64,000 bases of DNA from Lewinella sp. LCG006. GTDB lineage: Bacteria > Bacteroidota > Bacteroidia > Chitinophagales > Saprospiraceae. Shown here piece by piece: positions 41,654 to 49,624 of this stretch. The position numbers and the translations under genes were made by a program. The stretch lies in contig NZ_CP160680.1 in assembly GCF_040784935.1 (NCBI RefSeq), positions 5,003,802-5,067,801 of the forward strand. The letters are read 5' to 3'. Each line of letters starts with the position of its first letter. The first letter of the stretch is position 1. The notes under the pieces were generated by a model that was not told the DNA's origin, made no database searches, and was given only the letters and a program-made list of their open reading frames with translations.

Positions 41654-43276
41654 ATGGAGATGATGCGCTTTTTCATAACCTTACTATTGCTTACCCCCTT
41701 GCTTTACCTGTCTGCACAGGTAGACTTCCCCAACCGCATTCGCGGAGAAATTATCGTTCGTTTAGAAGAGGATAGGCTCGTGGATGAGTGGGCAAAAGAA
41801 AATCTTTTGCAAGGAGATGGAACCGAATCCTTGACCATCGTTAGAGAACTAGGTATTCGCCATCCATTGGTTTTATTGGCTTTTGATGAAAATCAAATCC
41901 CGGCGGAAAAGGCCTTGCTTGAAGCAAAAAACATTGCCAATGTAAGAGCAGTTCAGTATAACTATTATGTAGATTTTAGAACAGAACCTAATGATAATGA
42001 GTTTTTTAGACAATGGGATATGGAGATAATCAATGCTCCTGCGGCCTGGGGGCATACCACTGGCGGTACAACCGCTAATGGAACTTCCATCGTGGTAGCG
42101 GTTATGGACAGCGGGTTTGATATCAACCACGAAGACCTGGCCCCCAATCTTTGGACAAATGAAGCTGAGATTCCAGCAGATGGCGTAGACAATGACAACA
42201 ATGGTTACGTAGACGATGTGATGGGTTGGGATTATTTTTCGAACACCCCCAACGTGGCGCCCGGGAACCATGGTTTGTCGACGGCTTCCATCATTGGTGC
42301 CCAAGGAAACAATGGCATTGGGGTAACCGGTGTCAATTGGGATGTGGACTTGATGCTGTTTAGTTTTAGTAGTGTGGCTGATTTGGTGAGTGCTTACGAA
42401 TATGTGATTGATCAGCGGCAGCGGTTTAACGAATCAAACGGTGCAGAAGGAGCCTTTGTCGTTGCGACCAACAATAGCTTTGGCCAAGGGCGAATATGGT
42501 GCGATCAACAGCCCGTTTGGGGGAGTATGTATGATTTAATGGGAGAAGTAGGTATTCTGTCAAGTGCCGGTGTAGACAACAATCGCTTCGATGTGGATAA
42601 TGCTGGCGATATGCCTGCAACTTGCCCTTCTGATTATCTGCTGGTTTCCTGCAATACGGATGAAGACGATAACCTTTACAACAATTCTGCTTACGGTGCA
42701 ATGTCGGTAGATATAGGCTCGCCGGGAGAGGGGACTTTTACAGTGAAACCAGGAAACAGTTACGGCGTTTTTGGTGGAAACAGCGCAGCTACCCCTCATG
42801 TGACAGGGGCAATTGCCTTGTTGTACAGCGGACCCCTTGCTGGTTTAGCCACAGCTGCAATCAATGAGCCATCTTTGACGGCTAGACTAATAAAAGAGCT
42901 ACTCGTGCAAAGCGGAGATTTACTCCCCTCCTTAGAGAACCGTACCCTGAGTGGGCGCCGACTGAATCTAGGTAATGCGATGGAACGACTTATCGCCACT
43001 TTTAGTAATCAACTCCATCCTTTGGCCATCAATACACTTTACCCTAATCCCGTAAAAGGGACGCTGACGGTAGGTTACGATGTTCCAGAGAATGGTACTT
43101 ATCGAGCAGAAATTTACAATGCGCTCGGCCAGCTGGTACTGCACCAGGAAGAGGAAGTAGGAGAGGGGGGCTTACGCCTTTTTACGGTTGATACCAGCCT
43201 GCTACCAGCAGGTGTTTACTTCCTCAATTTTGGTCGCAAAGGATCGTGGGTGGCGGAGAGGATTATTGTGCTTTAG
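41654..43276 (+). CDS. T9SS-secreted S8 subtilase with altered oxyanion site
   Basis: A 540-residue protein: signal peptide (to LYLSAQ), a propeptide-like region with RIRGEIIVRLEED, a subtilisin domain (about 115-400) and a T9SS tail (NTLYPNPVKGTLTVGYDV to AERIIVL). Asp152 (VVAVMDSGFD), His206 (GNHGLSTAS) and Ser377 (GGNSAATPHVTG) are in place. At the oxyanion position the usual Asn of an AGN motif is Val307 (SSAGVDNN), although Asn309 and Asn310 are near. A thrombospondin type 3-like DNDNNGYVDD loop suggests calcium binding. It follows the BtuF-like gene by 15 bp and may be co-transcribed with it. Activity is uncertain because of the oxyanion change. Confidence 0.88.
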   Translation: MEMMRFFITLLLLTPLLYLSAQVDFPNRIRGEIIVRLEEDRLVDEWAKENLLQGDGTESLTIVRELGIRHPLVLLAFDENQIPAEKALLEAKNIANVRAVQYNYYVDFRTEPNDNEFFRQWDMEIINAPAAWGHTTGGTTANGTSIVVAVMDSGFDINHEDLAPNLWTNEAEIPADGVDNDNNGYVDDVMGWDYFSNTPNVAPGNHGLSTASIIGAQGNNGIGVTGVNWDVDLMLFSFSSVADLVSAYEYVIDQRQRFNESNGAEGAFVVATNNSFGQGRIWCDQQPVWGSMYDLMGEVGILSSAGVDNNRFDVDNAGDMPATCPSDYLLVSCNTDEDDNLYNNSAYGAMSVDIGSPGEGTFTVKPGNSYGVFGGNSAATPHVTGAIALLYSGPLAGLATAAINEPSLTARLIKELLVQSGDLLPSLENRTLSGRRLNLGNAMERLIATFSNQLHPLAINTLYPNPVKGTLTVGYDVPENGTYRAEIYNALGQLVLHQEEEVGEGGLRLFTVDTSLLPAGVYFLNFGRKGSWVAERIIVL

Positions 43277-43418
43277 CCTAAAATATCCTGTGCAGTGATG
43301 TTAATGGATAAAACAGTAAATTAGTTTCCAATTTGTTTTTTGCCGACATGCGTACAAGGATTGGAGGATAAATCCTATTTTTGGGCTAAGTGACGGAACA
43401 CAAATAACTGATTCCATT

Positions 43419-43445
43419 CCTGCCTGCTTACCGCAGGTAGGCAGG
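43419..43445. repeat. GC-rich palindromic intergenic repeat
   Basis: CCTGCCT and AGGCAGG flank GCTTACCGCAGGT, in a 286-bp spacer. GGCAGGCAGG cores also occur near 28296 and 30170, pointing to a dispersed repeat family. Confidence 0.6.
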
Positions 43446-43562
43446 TTTGATTCGCTAAAATTTTCTAAGCAAGCAACTAAAAGGAGCTTGCGTGAAAATA
43501 TTCGCGAATCGTTGGAAAAAATGGAATAAGTTATTTCCGTCAAATTACTAAATACGCAGCTC

Positions 43563-44687
43563 ATGAAAAACCTTATTGGCTTATTTTGCTTTTCGCTTTT
43601 TATCGCTTTCCACCTCAATGCCCAGCGCATAAGTCTTCGAAACCCTAGCTTTGAAGATACGCCGGCGCATAGTACTACACCCCGACATTGGGTTAATTGT
43701 GGTTCACCAGGAGAGTCGCCTCCTGATGTTTTTCCAGAAAGGCAATTTGTCTTTGGTGTAAATACGCCCCCTTACGCGGGCAATACTTATCTGGGTTTAG
43801 TAACCAGGGATAACAATACCTGGGAAGCTGTAGCCGCCAACCTTACTGAGCCTTTGGAGGCAAATGTTTGTTACCGATTTAGTATCGCAATTGCGCGTTC
43901 TCCCGAATACCGTTCGTTCAGTAGGGCCACTGGGCGAGAAGCCAATTATTCTGACCTTACGCGTTTAAGAATATGGGGCTCCAATGGCAATTGCCAACAG
44001 GAGGAGTTATTGGCCGAGTCGCCCATGGTGGAGCACAATGATTGGCAAGTGTATACTTTCATCATCAAACCATTGAAAAATAGCTACGCTTCCATTATGT
44101 TGGAAGCTTTTTATCCCGACAACTTGCTCAAACCAACCAATGGTCACCTTTTGTTAGATGCTGCATCGGCTTTTGAGCGCTTGCCCAACTGTGAGCTGGA
44201 AGGATTTGCCATGCCCGAATTGTCAAAGTCTTCCGAGGTGGTGAATATTTCCGGCGAAAGCAACAAGACAAGTCCTGGCACTAAAGACATCGTAGCACTA
44301 AAATTGCCAGAGGCTTCTTATTTTAATAATGAAGAAATCTTACGTTCTTTTGCCGCAAATGCTTTGAATGACCTGGTTTTTGATGAGCGGAATGAACTGG
44401 AGATCAATCAGTTTCAACTGGCAGGGGAGACGCAAATTCGCAAGGGGCATCCTGCGTGGTACGCTCTTCAACATGCCCTTCAGTTTTACCCCGACCGGAA
44501 ATGGGAATTGGTCATCTATGCGGATGATAAACTGGAGCAGGATTTACGTGTGATGGAATTAGGCCGTCAATTGGCAGGAATTACGAACATCAGCCTCTTG
44601 GTAAGTGCTTACGATGCCGAAAAACACGATGGATTATCCTGGTTTTGCATGTCGGTGGGCAATGGTTTGTACCTGCGCTTGTTGTGA
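43563..44687 (+). CDS. Secreted protein of unknown family, tandem paralogue A
   Basis: A 374-residue protein with a signal peptide (ending FHLNAQ). The mature start, RISLRNPSFEDTPAHSTTP, opens a beta-rich domain to about residue 210 that looks like a galactose-binding jelly roll (carbohydrate-binding module type): AGNTYLGLVTRDNNTWEAVA, then CYRFSIAIARSPEY and LTRLRIWGSNG. A linker leads to a second alpha/beta domain (about 260-374) containing WELVIYADD and ending CMSVGNGLYLRLL. There is no T9SS tail and no membrane anchor. It is paralogous to the next gene along its whole length. I do not recognise the family; glycan or peptidoglycan binding is only a guess. Confidence 0.8.
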   Translation: MKNLIGLFCFSLFIAFHLNAQRISLRNPSFEDTPAHSTTPRHWVNCGSPGESPPDVFPERQFVFGVNTPPYAGNTYLGLVTRDNNTWEAVAANLTEPLEANVCYRFSIAIARSPEYRSFSRATGREANYSDLTRLRIWGSNGNCQQEELLAESPMVEHNDWQVYTFIIKPLKNSYASIMLEAFYPDNLLKPTNGHLLLDAASAFERLPNCELEGFAMPELSKSSEVVNISGESNKTSPGTKDIVALKLPEASYFNNEEILRSFAANALNDLVFDERNELEINQFQLAGETQIRKGHPAWYALQHALQFYPDRKWELVIYADDKLEQDLRVMELGRQLAGITNISLLVSAYDAEKHDGLSWFCMSVGNGLYLRLL

Positions 44688-44782
44688 AAAAATAAGTTGG
44701 ATTTTGGCACAATTCGGTCTTCGTTATTGGCAAAATGTCGAAAGTCTGGCTAGGATTGAATTATTGGTAATCAAAAATTAGT

Positions 44783-45910
44783 ATGATGCGTTTCTCTCTT
44801 TTGTGGATATTTATTTTTCCAGTTTCGCTGCTTTCTGCTCAGGTAATTACCTTCCTTAACCCGGGCTTTGAGGATATGCCAAAACACAGCAAAACACCTG
44901 AGTTTTGGATCAATTGCGGACATCCTAATGAGAGCCCTCCAGATGTACTGCCTGATTTGACTTTTCAAGTTAATCTACCTGCTTATGCGGGCTATACTTA
45001 CCTGGGGTTAGTGACCAGGGACAATGACACTTGGGAAGCCGTAGGTACCAAACTTAACGGAACATTGGAAAGAGGAAAATGCTATTCTTTCAGCATTGCT
45101 TTAGCTCGTTCTTTGAGTTATTATTCTCTCAGTAAAACAAAGAATACACCAGCAAATTATATTGCCCCAACTCGGTTGAGAATATGGGGTGGACGAGGAC
45201 CCTGTGGAAAGGAAGAACTATTGGCGGCCTCTTCTGTAATTGATCACGAAGAATGGGAAACGTATAAGTTTATTCTTGCCCCAGAAGAAGGCAGTTATTC
45301 TGAGCTTACGTTGGAGGTCTTTTATGGAGAGGATTTTCTTCTGTTTCCTACCAATGGAAATTTATTGCTGGATGATGCTTCTGTTATCAGAATGTTGCCT
45401 GATTGTGGAAAAGAAGAATACGGTATTACTGACGGTAATTATAGTAAAAAAGAAGTGGCAGTCGCCAAAAAGAAAAGCCCTTTTTTCGTAGAAAATGGGA
45501 GTACTCTTCTCTTAATGTTACCTTCCTCTAGCTATTTCTCAGGAGAAGAGCCATTGAAAAATTTCTTGTCGAACATCATGGCCGACATTGAGCACAATCC
45601 CGAAGGGCAGTTGATAGAGAGGTCTTACCAACTAGACAAAGAAGAGGAAGTGCTTAGTGGCTACCCTGCGATCCATGCACTGGCTTATGCATTAAAGGCT
45701 TATCCAGGTGAAGAGTGGGAGCTGGTCGTGTTCGACCGTGATGAAAATCGACAACAACAGCGGGTAAGTTCCTTAACAAGAGCGTTGAATAATTTTCTAT
45801 ACAGTTATATTTTCGACTGTCAGGTGACTGGTTACAATGCTGTTACCGATGATGGTAAAGACTGGTACTGCATGTCGGTGGGCAATGGTTTGTACCTGAT
45901 CAAGCGCTAA
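44783..45910 (+). CDS. Secreted protein of unknown family, tandem paralogue B
   Basis: A 375-residue protein with a signal peptide (ending SLLSAQ) and the same two-domain layout as its upstream neighbour, 95 bp away. Shared blocks include NPGFEDMPKHSKTPEFWINC, TYLGLVTRDNDTWEAVG, NYIAPTRLRIWGGRGPC, WELVVF and the nearly identical end CMSVGNGLYLIKR. Divergence is high between the blocks, so the duplication is old. No sorting tail is seen. Its TAA stop codon is also the first three bases of the 29-nt dispersed repeat, and a strong bidirectional terminator follows. Confidence 0.8.
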   Translation: MMRFSLLWIFIFPVSLLSAQVITFLNPGFEDMPKHSKTPEFWINCGHPNESPPDVLPDLTFQVNLPAYAGYTYLGLVTRDNDTWEAVGTKLNGTLERGKCYSFSIALARSLSYYSLSKTKNTPANYIAPTRLRIWGGRGPCGKEELLAASSVIDHEEWETYKFILAPEEGSYSELTLEVFYGEDFLLFPTNGNLLLDDASVIRMLPDCGKEEYGITDGNYSKKEVAVAKKKSPFFVENGSTLLLMLPSSSYFSGEEPLKNFLSNIMADIEHNPEGQLIERSYQLDKEEEVLSGYPAIHALAYALKAYPGEEWELVVFDRDENRQQQRVSSLTRALNNFLYSYIFDCQVTGYNAVTDDGKDWYCMSVGNGLYLIKR

Positions 45911-45936
45911 ACCAAAAGATTGGTTAACTGGTCTTT
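45908..45936. repeat. 29-nt dispersed repeat, copy 2
   Basis: Identical over 29 bases to 19983-20011, beginning with the stop codon of the preceding gene. The right palindrome arm seen in copy 1 is lost after TCTTT. Confidence 0.8.
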
Positions 45937-45973
45937 ATGTAAGCCGATTATTCCGATACAACTCTGCTAAAAG

Positions 45974-46014
45974 AAAACGGCCAGCCAGGAGCAATTCCCG
46001 ACTGGCCGTTTTTT
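45974..46014. terminator. Bidirectional intrinsic terminator
   Basis: AAAACGGCCAG and CTGGCCGTTTT form an 11-bp stem around 17 bases, with T runs on both strands. It serves the paralogue pair on the plus strand and the alanine symporter gene on the minus strand. Confidence 0.85.
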
Positions 46015-46067
46015 ATTTAAAGATAGAGTAGGTTTTTCAAGTTACCTAAATCTCCTTTTACGAACGC

Positions 46068-47630
46068 TTAATCAATCCGGGTAATTTCGCCAGATTTGAT
46101 GCGATTCATATAGTCATTGAACGCCCGTTTTACATTGGGCATCAGCACGTAAAGACCGAAGACATTGGGGAAACACATGGCAAAGATCATGGCATCACCA
46201 AAGTCAAATACTGCTTTTGCAGAAATGGCAGAACCTACGATGACAAAGCCACAGAAGAGCACTTTGTAAATAATTTCGTTGGTTTTGCTTTCACCAAAGA
46301 GGTAGGTCCAAGATTTGAGTCCGTAGTAAGACCAGGAAATCATGGTAGAAAGGGCGAAGAGAATTACCGCAAGCCCTAACACATTAGGGAACCAGCTGAT
46401 AACCGACTCAAAGGAGGCAGAAGTAAGGCCAATGTCGCCAACGGTTTCGCGACCGTAGAAAGAAGCCTCTGCACCCGCACCACCATAGTTCGTGACAATG
46501 ATTACCAAAGCGGTCATCGTACAGATCACAACGGTATCAATGAAGGGCTCAAGCAGTGCAACAACACCTTCGCTTACAGGCTCATCGGTTTTGACCGCAG
46601 AGTGAGCAATAGAGGCAGAACCTACTCCTGCTTCGTTGGAGAATGCCGCTCGACGGAAACCTTGGATCAGCACACCAATTAAACCACCATAAAGCGCATC
46701 GCCACTGAAAGCACTAGAAAAAATAGTGCCAAATGCCGCAGGAATGTCAGCGATGTGGTAGCCAATGACGATGATTGCTCCCAAAACGTAGATGCCCACC
46801 ATGAAAGGAACGATCTTATCAGTTACTTTAGCAATGGATTTGATACCTCCGATGATAACGATACCGACAACGACTGCCATGATGGTACCAAAAATCCAGC
46901 CGTTGTTGTAGAAGATACTGCTTTCGCCACCAGTAATTTGTGCGAGCTGAAGGGTAGCCTGGTTGATTTGAACCATGTTGCCACCACCAAAACTACCACC
47001 AATACATGCGATTGCGAAAAGTACAGCCAGGACTTTGCCAATAATGGGCCAAGGGCCTCCTTTTTCTTTGAATCCTTTCTCCAGGTAATACATCGGCCCA
47101 CCTGATACACTACCATCAGCGTTGACATTGCGGTACATTACCCCAAGGGTACACTCAGTAAATTTGGAAGCCATCCCCAAAAGGCCGGCCAGGATCATCC
47201 AAAAGGTAGCACCTGGGCCACCAATAGCTACTGCAAAGGCCACCCCCGCAATATTACCAACACCTACGGTGCCAGATAGTGCCGCCGTGAGGGCTTGAAA
47301 GTGAGAAACTTCTCCTGGATCATCAGGGTCGTCAAATTTTCCACGCACCACATCAAGGGCGTGACCAAAAGCTTTAAATTGAATAAAGCCCATGTAAATG
47401 GTGAATACGAGTGCTCCTACGATCAACCACACAAGTACGAATGGAATGCTGAGCTTGTCTCCTAATGGAATAGAAACAAAGACAACGGATTCTATAGCTT
47501 TTGTAATGGGTTCAAAAAAGGCATTGATTTTCTGGTCAATCGTCAGTGCAGCTTCACCGCCGGCCTCTTGTGCATAGCTGAGCAAAGGGAGTACCAGGGT
47601 TGCGAGTAATGCGAGTACAGTCTTCTTCAT
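46068..47630 (-). CDS. Sodium:alanine symporter (AGCS family)
   Basis: A 520-residue amino-acid:cation symporter. The first segment ([18 protein letters not shown]) looks like a cleavable signal and is followed by about 10-11 membrane helices. The AGCS core is clear: [19 protein letters not shown] (unwound TM1 with sodium and substrate contacts), [45 protein letters not shown], and [20 protein letters not shown]. It imports alanine and/or glycine with sodium. The ATG at 47630 is chosen; 14 more residues upstream would not fit the signal. It is divergent from the sigma factor gene with a 243-bp gap. Confidence 0.93.
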   Translation of the reverse strand: MKKTVLALLATLVLPLLSYAQEAGGEAALTIDQKINAFFEPITKAIESVVFVSIPLGDKLSIPFVLVWLIVGALVFTIYMGFIQFKAFGHALDVVRGKFDDPDDPGEVSHFQALTAALSGTVGVGNIAGVAFAVAIGGPGATFWMILAGLLGMASKFTECTLGVMYRNVNADGSVSGGPMYYLEKGFKEKGGPWPIIGKVLAVLFAIACIGGSFGGGNMVQINQATLQLAQITGGESSIFYNNGWIFGTIMAVVVGIVIIGGIKSIAKVTDKIVPFMVGIYVLGAIIVIGYHIADIPAAFGTIFSSAFSGDALYGGLIGVLIQGFRRAAFSNEAGVGSASIAHSAVKTDEPVSEGVVALLEPFIDTVVICTMTALVIIVTNYGGAGAEASFYGRETVGDIGLTSASFESVISWFPNVLGLAVILFALSTMISWSYYGLKSWTYLFGESKTNEIIYKVLFCGFVIVGSAISAKAVFDFGDAMIFAMCFPNVFGLYVLMPNVKRAFNDYMNRIKSGEITRID

Positions 47631-47873
47631 CTGTGTTTTTTCTAATTCAAGTTGTTTCTGAAGGGACGCCATCTGGACGTTCCCGGATTGTTAAAGACCC
47701 GGGAAGGTATTGGTTTCCGAGGAATCGCCAAAATAATGATCGGCATATTTTATTGGTGAAAAGACATCTTATGACTCCTAACTGCCATTTTTAACACTTG
47801 AGGGGCAACATGTTGGGCAAGATTGCCAGCTATTGCTTAACTTTCTCCCCTTATTCACCAATGATTTTATTTT

Positions 47874-48428
47874 TTGCTAACTAATCCCCCGGAAGAAACC
47901 GTCTTAGCTGCCCTGAATAAAGGGGAGGAATGGGCCCTCGACAATTTGTTTCGAGCACATTACACCTATTTGTGCCAAGCGGTCTTTCGGATTATTGGGG
48001 ATCGCAATTTGTCGGAAGATTTGGTGCAAGAAGTTTTTTACCAATTGTGGCGGAAGCGGTCTTCCTTAAACATCAATCAGTCTTTGAGAGCTTATCTCAA
48101 AAAAGCAGCAGTCAATCGAACGCTCAATTATATTCGAGACCAGCGATTGATCGTGGATGATGAAAGTGCGCTACCTTTTGATTTGGCTAGTGAGCAGATG
48201 GGGGCAATAGAAAAGTTGGAAACAGAAGAATTGCAAGCGCAAATCGAAGCTGCGATAAGTGACTTACCTGAACGTTGTCGTCTGGTATTTGGCTTGAGTC
48301 GCTTTGAGGAGATGAGCAACAAGGAAATCGCTGCTCATTTGGAGATCAGTGTGAAAACCGTGGAGAACCAAATGACCAAAGCCTTGCGTTTGCTGAGGGA
48401 GAAATTAAGTCCCTATTGTACTTTTTGA
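47874..48428 (+). CDS. ECF sigma factor (FecI-like)
   Basis: A 184-residue extracytoplasmic-function sigma factor. Region 2 (about 24-92) has YLCQAVFRIIGDRNLSEDLV and the -10-binding QEVFYQLWRKR. Region 4 (about 125-178) has LPERCRLVFGLSRFEEMSNK followed by the helix-turn-helix EIAAHLEISVKTVENQMTKA. It heads a FecR / TonB receptor / DUF4249 cluster and most likely drives it once FecR is relieved by the loaded receptor. The start is unusual: TTG at 47874 is the only in-frame choice near the conserved N-terminus, and an ATG at 47861 is one base out of frame across a T6 run. Confidence 0.9.
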   Translation: MLTNPPEETVLAALNKGEEWALDNLFRAHYTYLCQAVFRIIGDRNLSEDLVQEVFYQLWRKRSSLNINQSLRAYLKKAAVNRTLNYIRDQRLIVDDESALPFDLASEQMGAIEKLETEELQAQIEAAISDLPERCRLVFGLSRFEEMSNKEIAAHLEISVKTVENQMTKALRLLREKLSPYCTF

Positions 48429-48574
48429 GACTTTAGGTTTGATTGTAAGCCAGCCGACAACCGCCAGATAGGGGCAAGGGCTGAGTTTGGTGTCTCTAAA
48501 AGTGCATGGAGGAATACCATAGCTGAAAAATAATTAATGTCGCATCTCTTTTGAATAAAGAACGAACGTCTGGA

Positions 48575-49549
48575 ATGAAGAATAAAGATACTATGAGATC
48601 CTGGGAACAACTTCGCAAAAGCCGAGGGCAGTCTGCTGATGAGTCAGCACAAGGCTGGGAGCAGTTGTGGAAAGGTAGTGAAAAGTTAGGTGATGATTTT
48701 GAGCCCAATGTAGAAGCTGGCCTTGCCCGTCTTAAACAAAGGATGGCACAAGAAGATATGCCCTCAGGAAGGGTTGTGAAAATGAATACTTCTACCCGCT
48801 GGTTAAGAGCTGTCGCCGCTGCGGTAGTTTTGGCTTTGGTGACTTGGGGTACCATGACTTTTATCGGTGGTGATACTGCACCTGATTTTGCTTGGGCAGA
48901 ACTTCATACCACTGAAGGAGAAACCCGTGAGGTTGTACTGCCTGATGGTTCTACCGTCACTATGAATAGCAATACCCATCTTCGTTACCGTAGCGACCTG
49001 GATATAGCGGAAGTAAGGGATATCCGCTTAGAGGGGGAAGCTTTTTTTGATGTTAATCGCCGACCTGAGCAACCTTTTATCATTCGCACAGCCAATGTAG
49101 AAGTGAGCGTTTTGGGGACAAGTTTCAATGTAAGAGATATTCCTGGATCAGCTCGAACTGAGGTAGAAGTGGCTAGCGGTAAAGTAGGGGTGAAAAGCTT
49201 GGTGGATGTTACCCAACAAGTAGTCCTCAAAGCGGAAGAGGCAGTTGTATTGGAGAATAATGTGCTCACTACTTATACCACTGCTGATCGTGTATTTAAT
49301 GGCGTTAACTGGCGAAAAGGGCAGCTAAGTTTCAAAAACACTCCTCTTGAAGAAGCTTTGCCTCAAATAGAAAGAGCCTACCAGGTAGACCTCGTCTGGA
49401 AGACGACTGCTTTGCGTAATTGTGAGATTACCGGCAATTGGCAGGAAGAAAACTTTGCTGCGGTTGTTGAAATTCTGGAAGGTCTTACTGGCCTCAACGT
49501 CAATAAAGTTGCAGGAAATAAATATGAGCTAAGTGGTAGTTGTGACTAA
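48575..49549 (+). CDS. FecR family anti-sigma factor
   Basis: A 324-residue single-span membrane protein. The cytosolic N-terminus (1-75) would hold the sigma factor, the membrane helix is about 77-95 (AVAAAVVLALVTWGTMTFI), and the periplasmic FecR domain follows (VVLPDGSTVTMNSNTHLRY, IRLEGEAFFDVNR, VSVLGTSFNVR) with the C-terminal DUF4974-type domain (FKNTPLEEALPQIERAYQV). It relays receptor occupancy to the ECF sigma factor upstream. The ATG at 48575 is used rather than a TTG at 48551. It is followed by the receptor gene after 75 bp. Confidence 0.92.
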   Translation: MKNKDTMRSWEQLRKSRGQSADESAQGWEQLWKGSEKLGDDFEPNVEAGLARLKQRMAQEDMPSGRVVKMNTSTRWLRAVAAAVVLALVTWGTMTFIGGDTAPDFAWAELHTTEGETREVVLPDGSTVTMNSNTHLRYRSDLDIAEVRDIRLEGEAFFDVNRRPEQPFIIRTANVEVSVLGTSFNVRDIPGSARTEVEVASGKVGVKSLVDVTQQVVLKAEEAVVLENNVLTTYTTADRVFNGVNWRKGQLSFKNTPLEEALPQIERAYQVDLVWKTTALRNCEITGNWQEENFAAVVEILEGLTGLNVNKVAGNKYELSGSCD

Positions 49550-49624
49550 ATAGTCTTTGGTGCTCTGCTACAGGCAGCTTATCTTTGGATAGCTTTGTTA
49601 TTTTGCGACAGATGACTTATCCAA

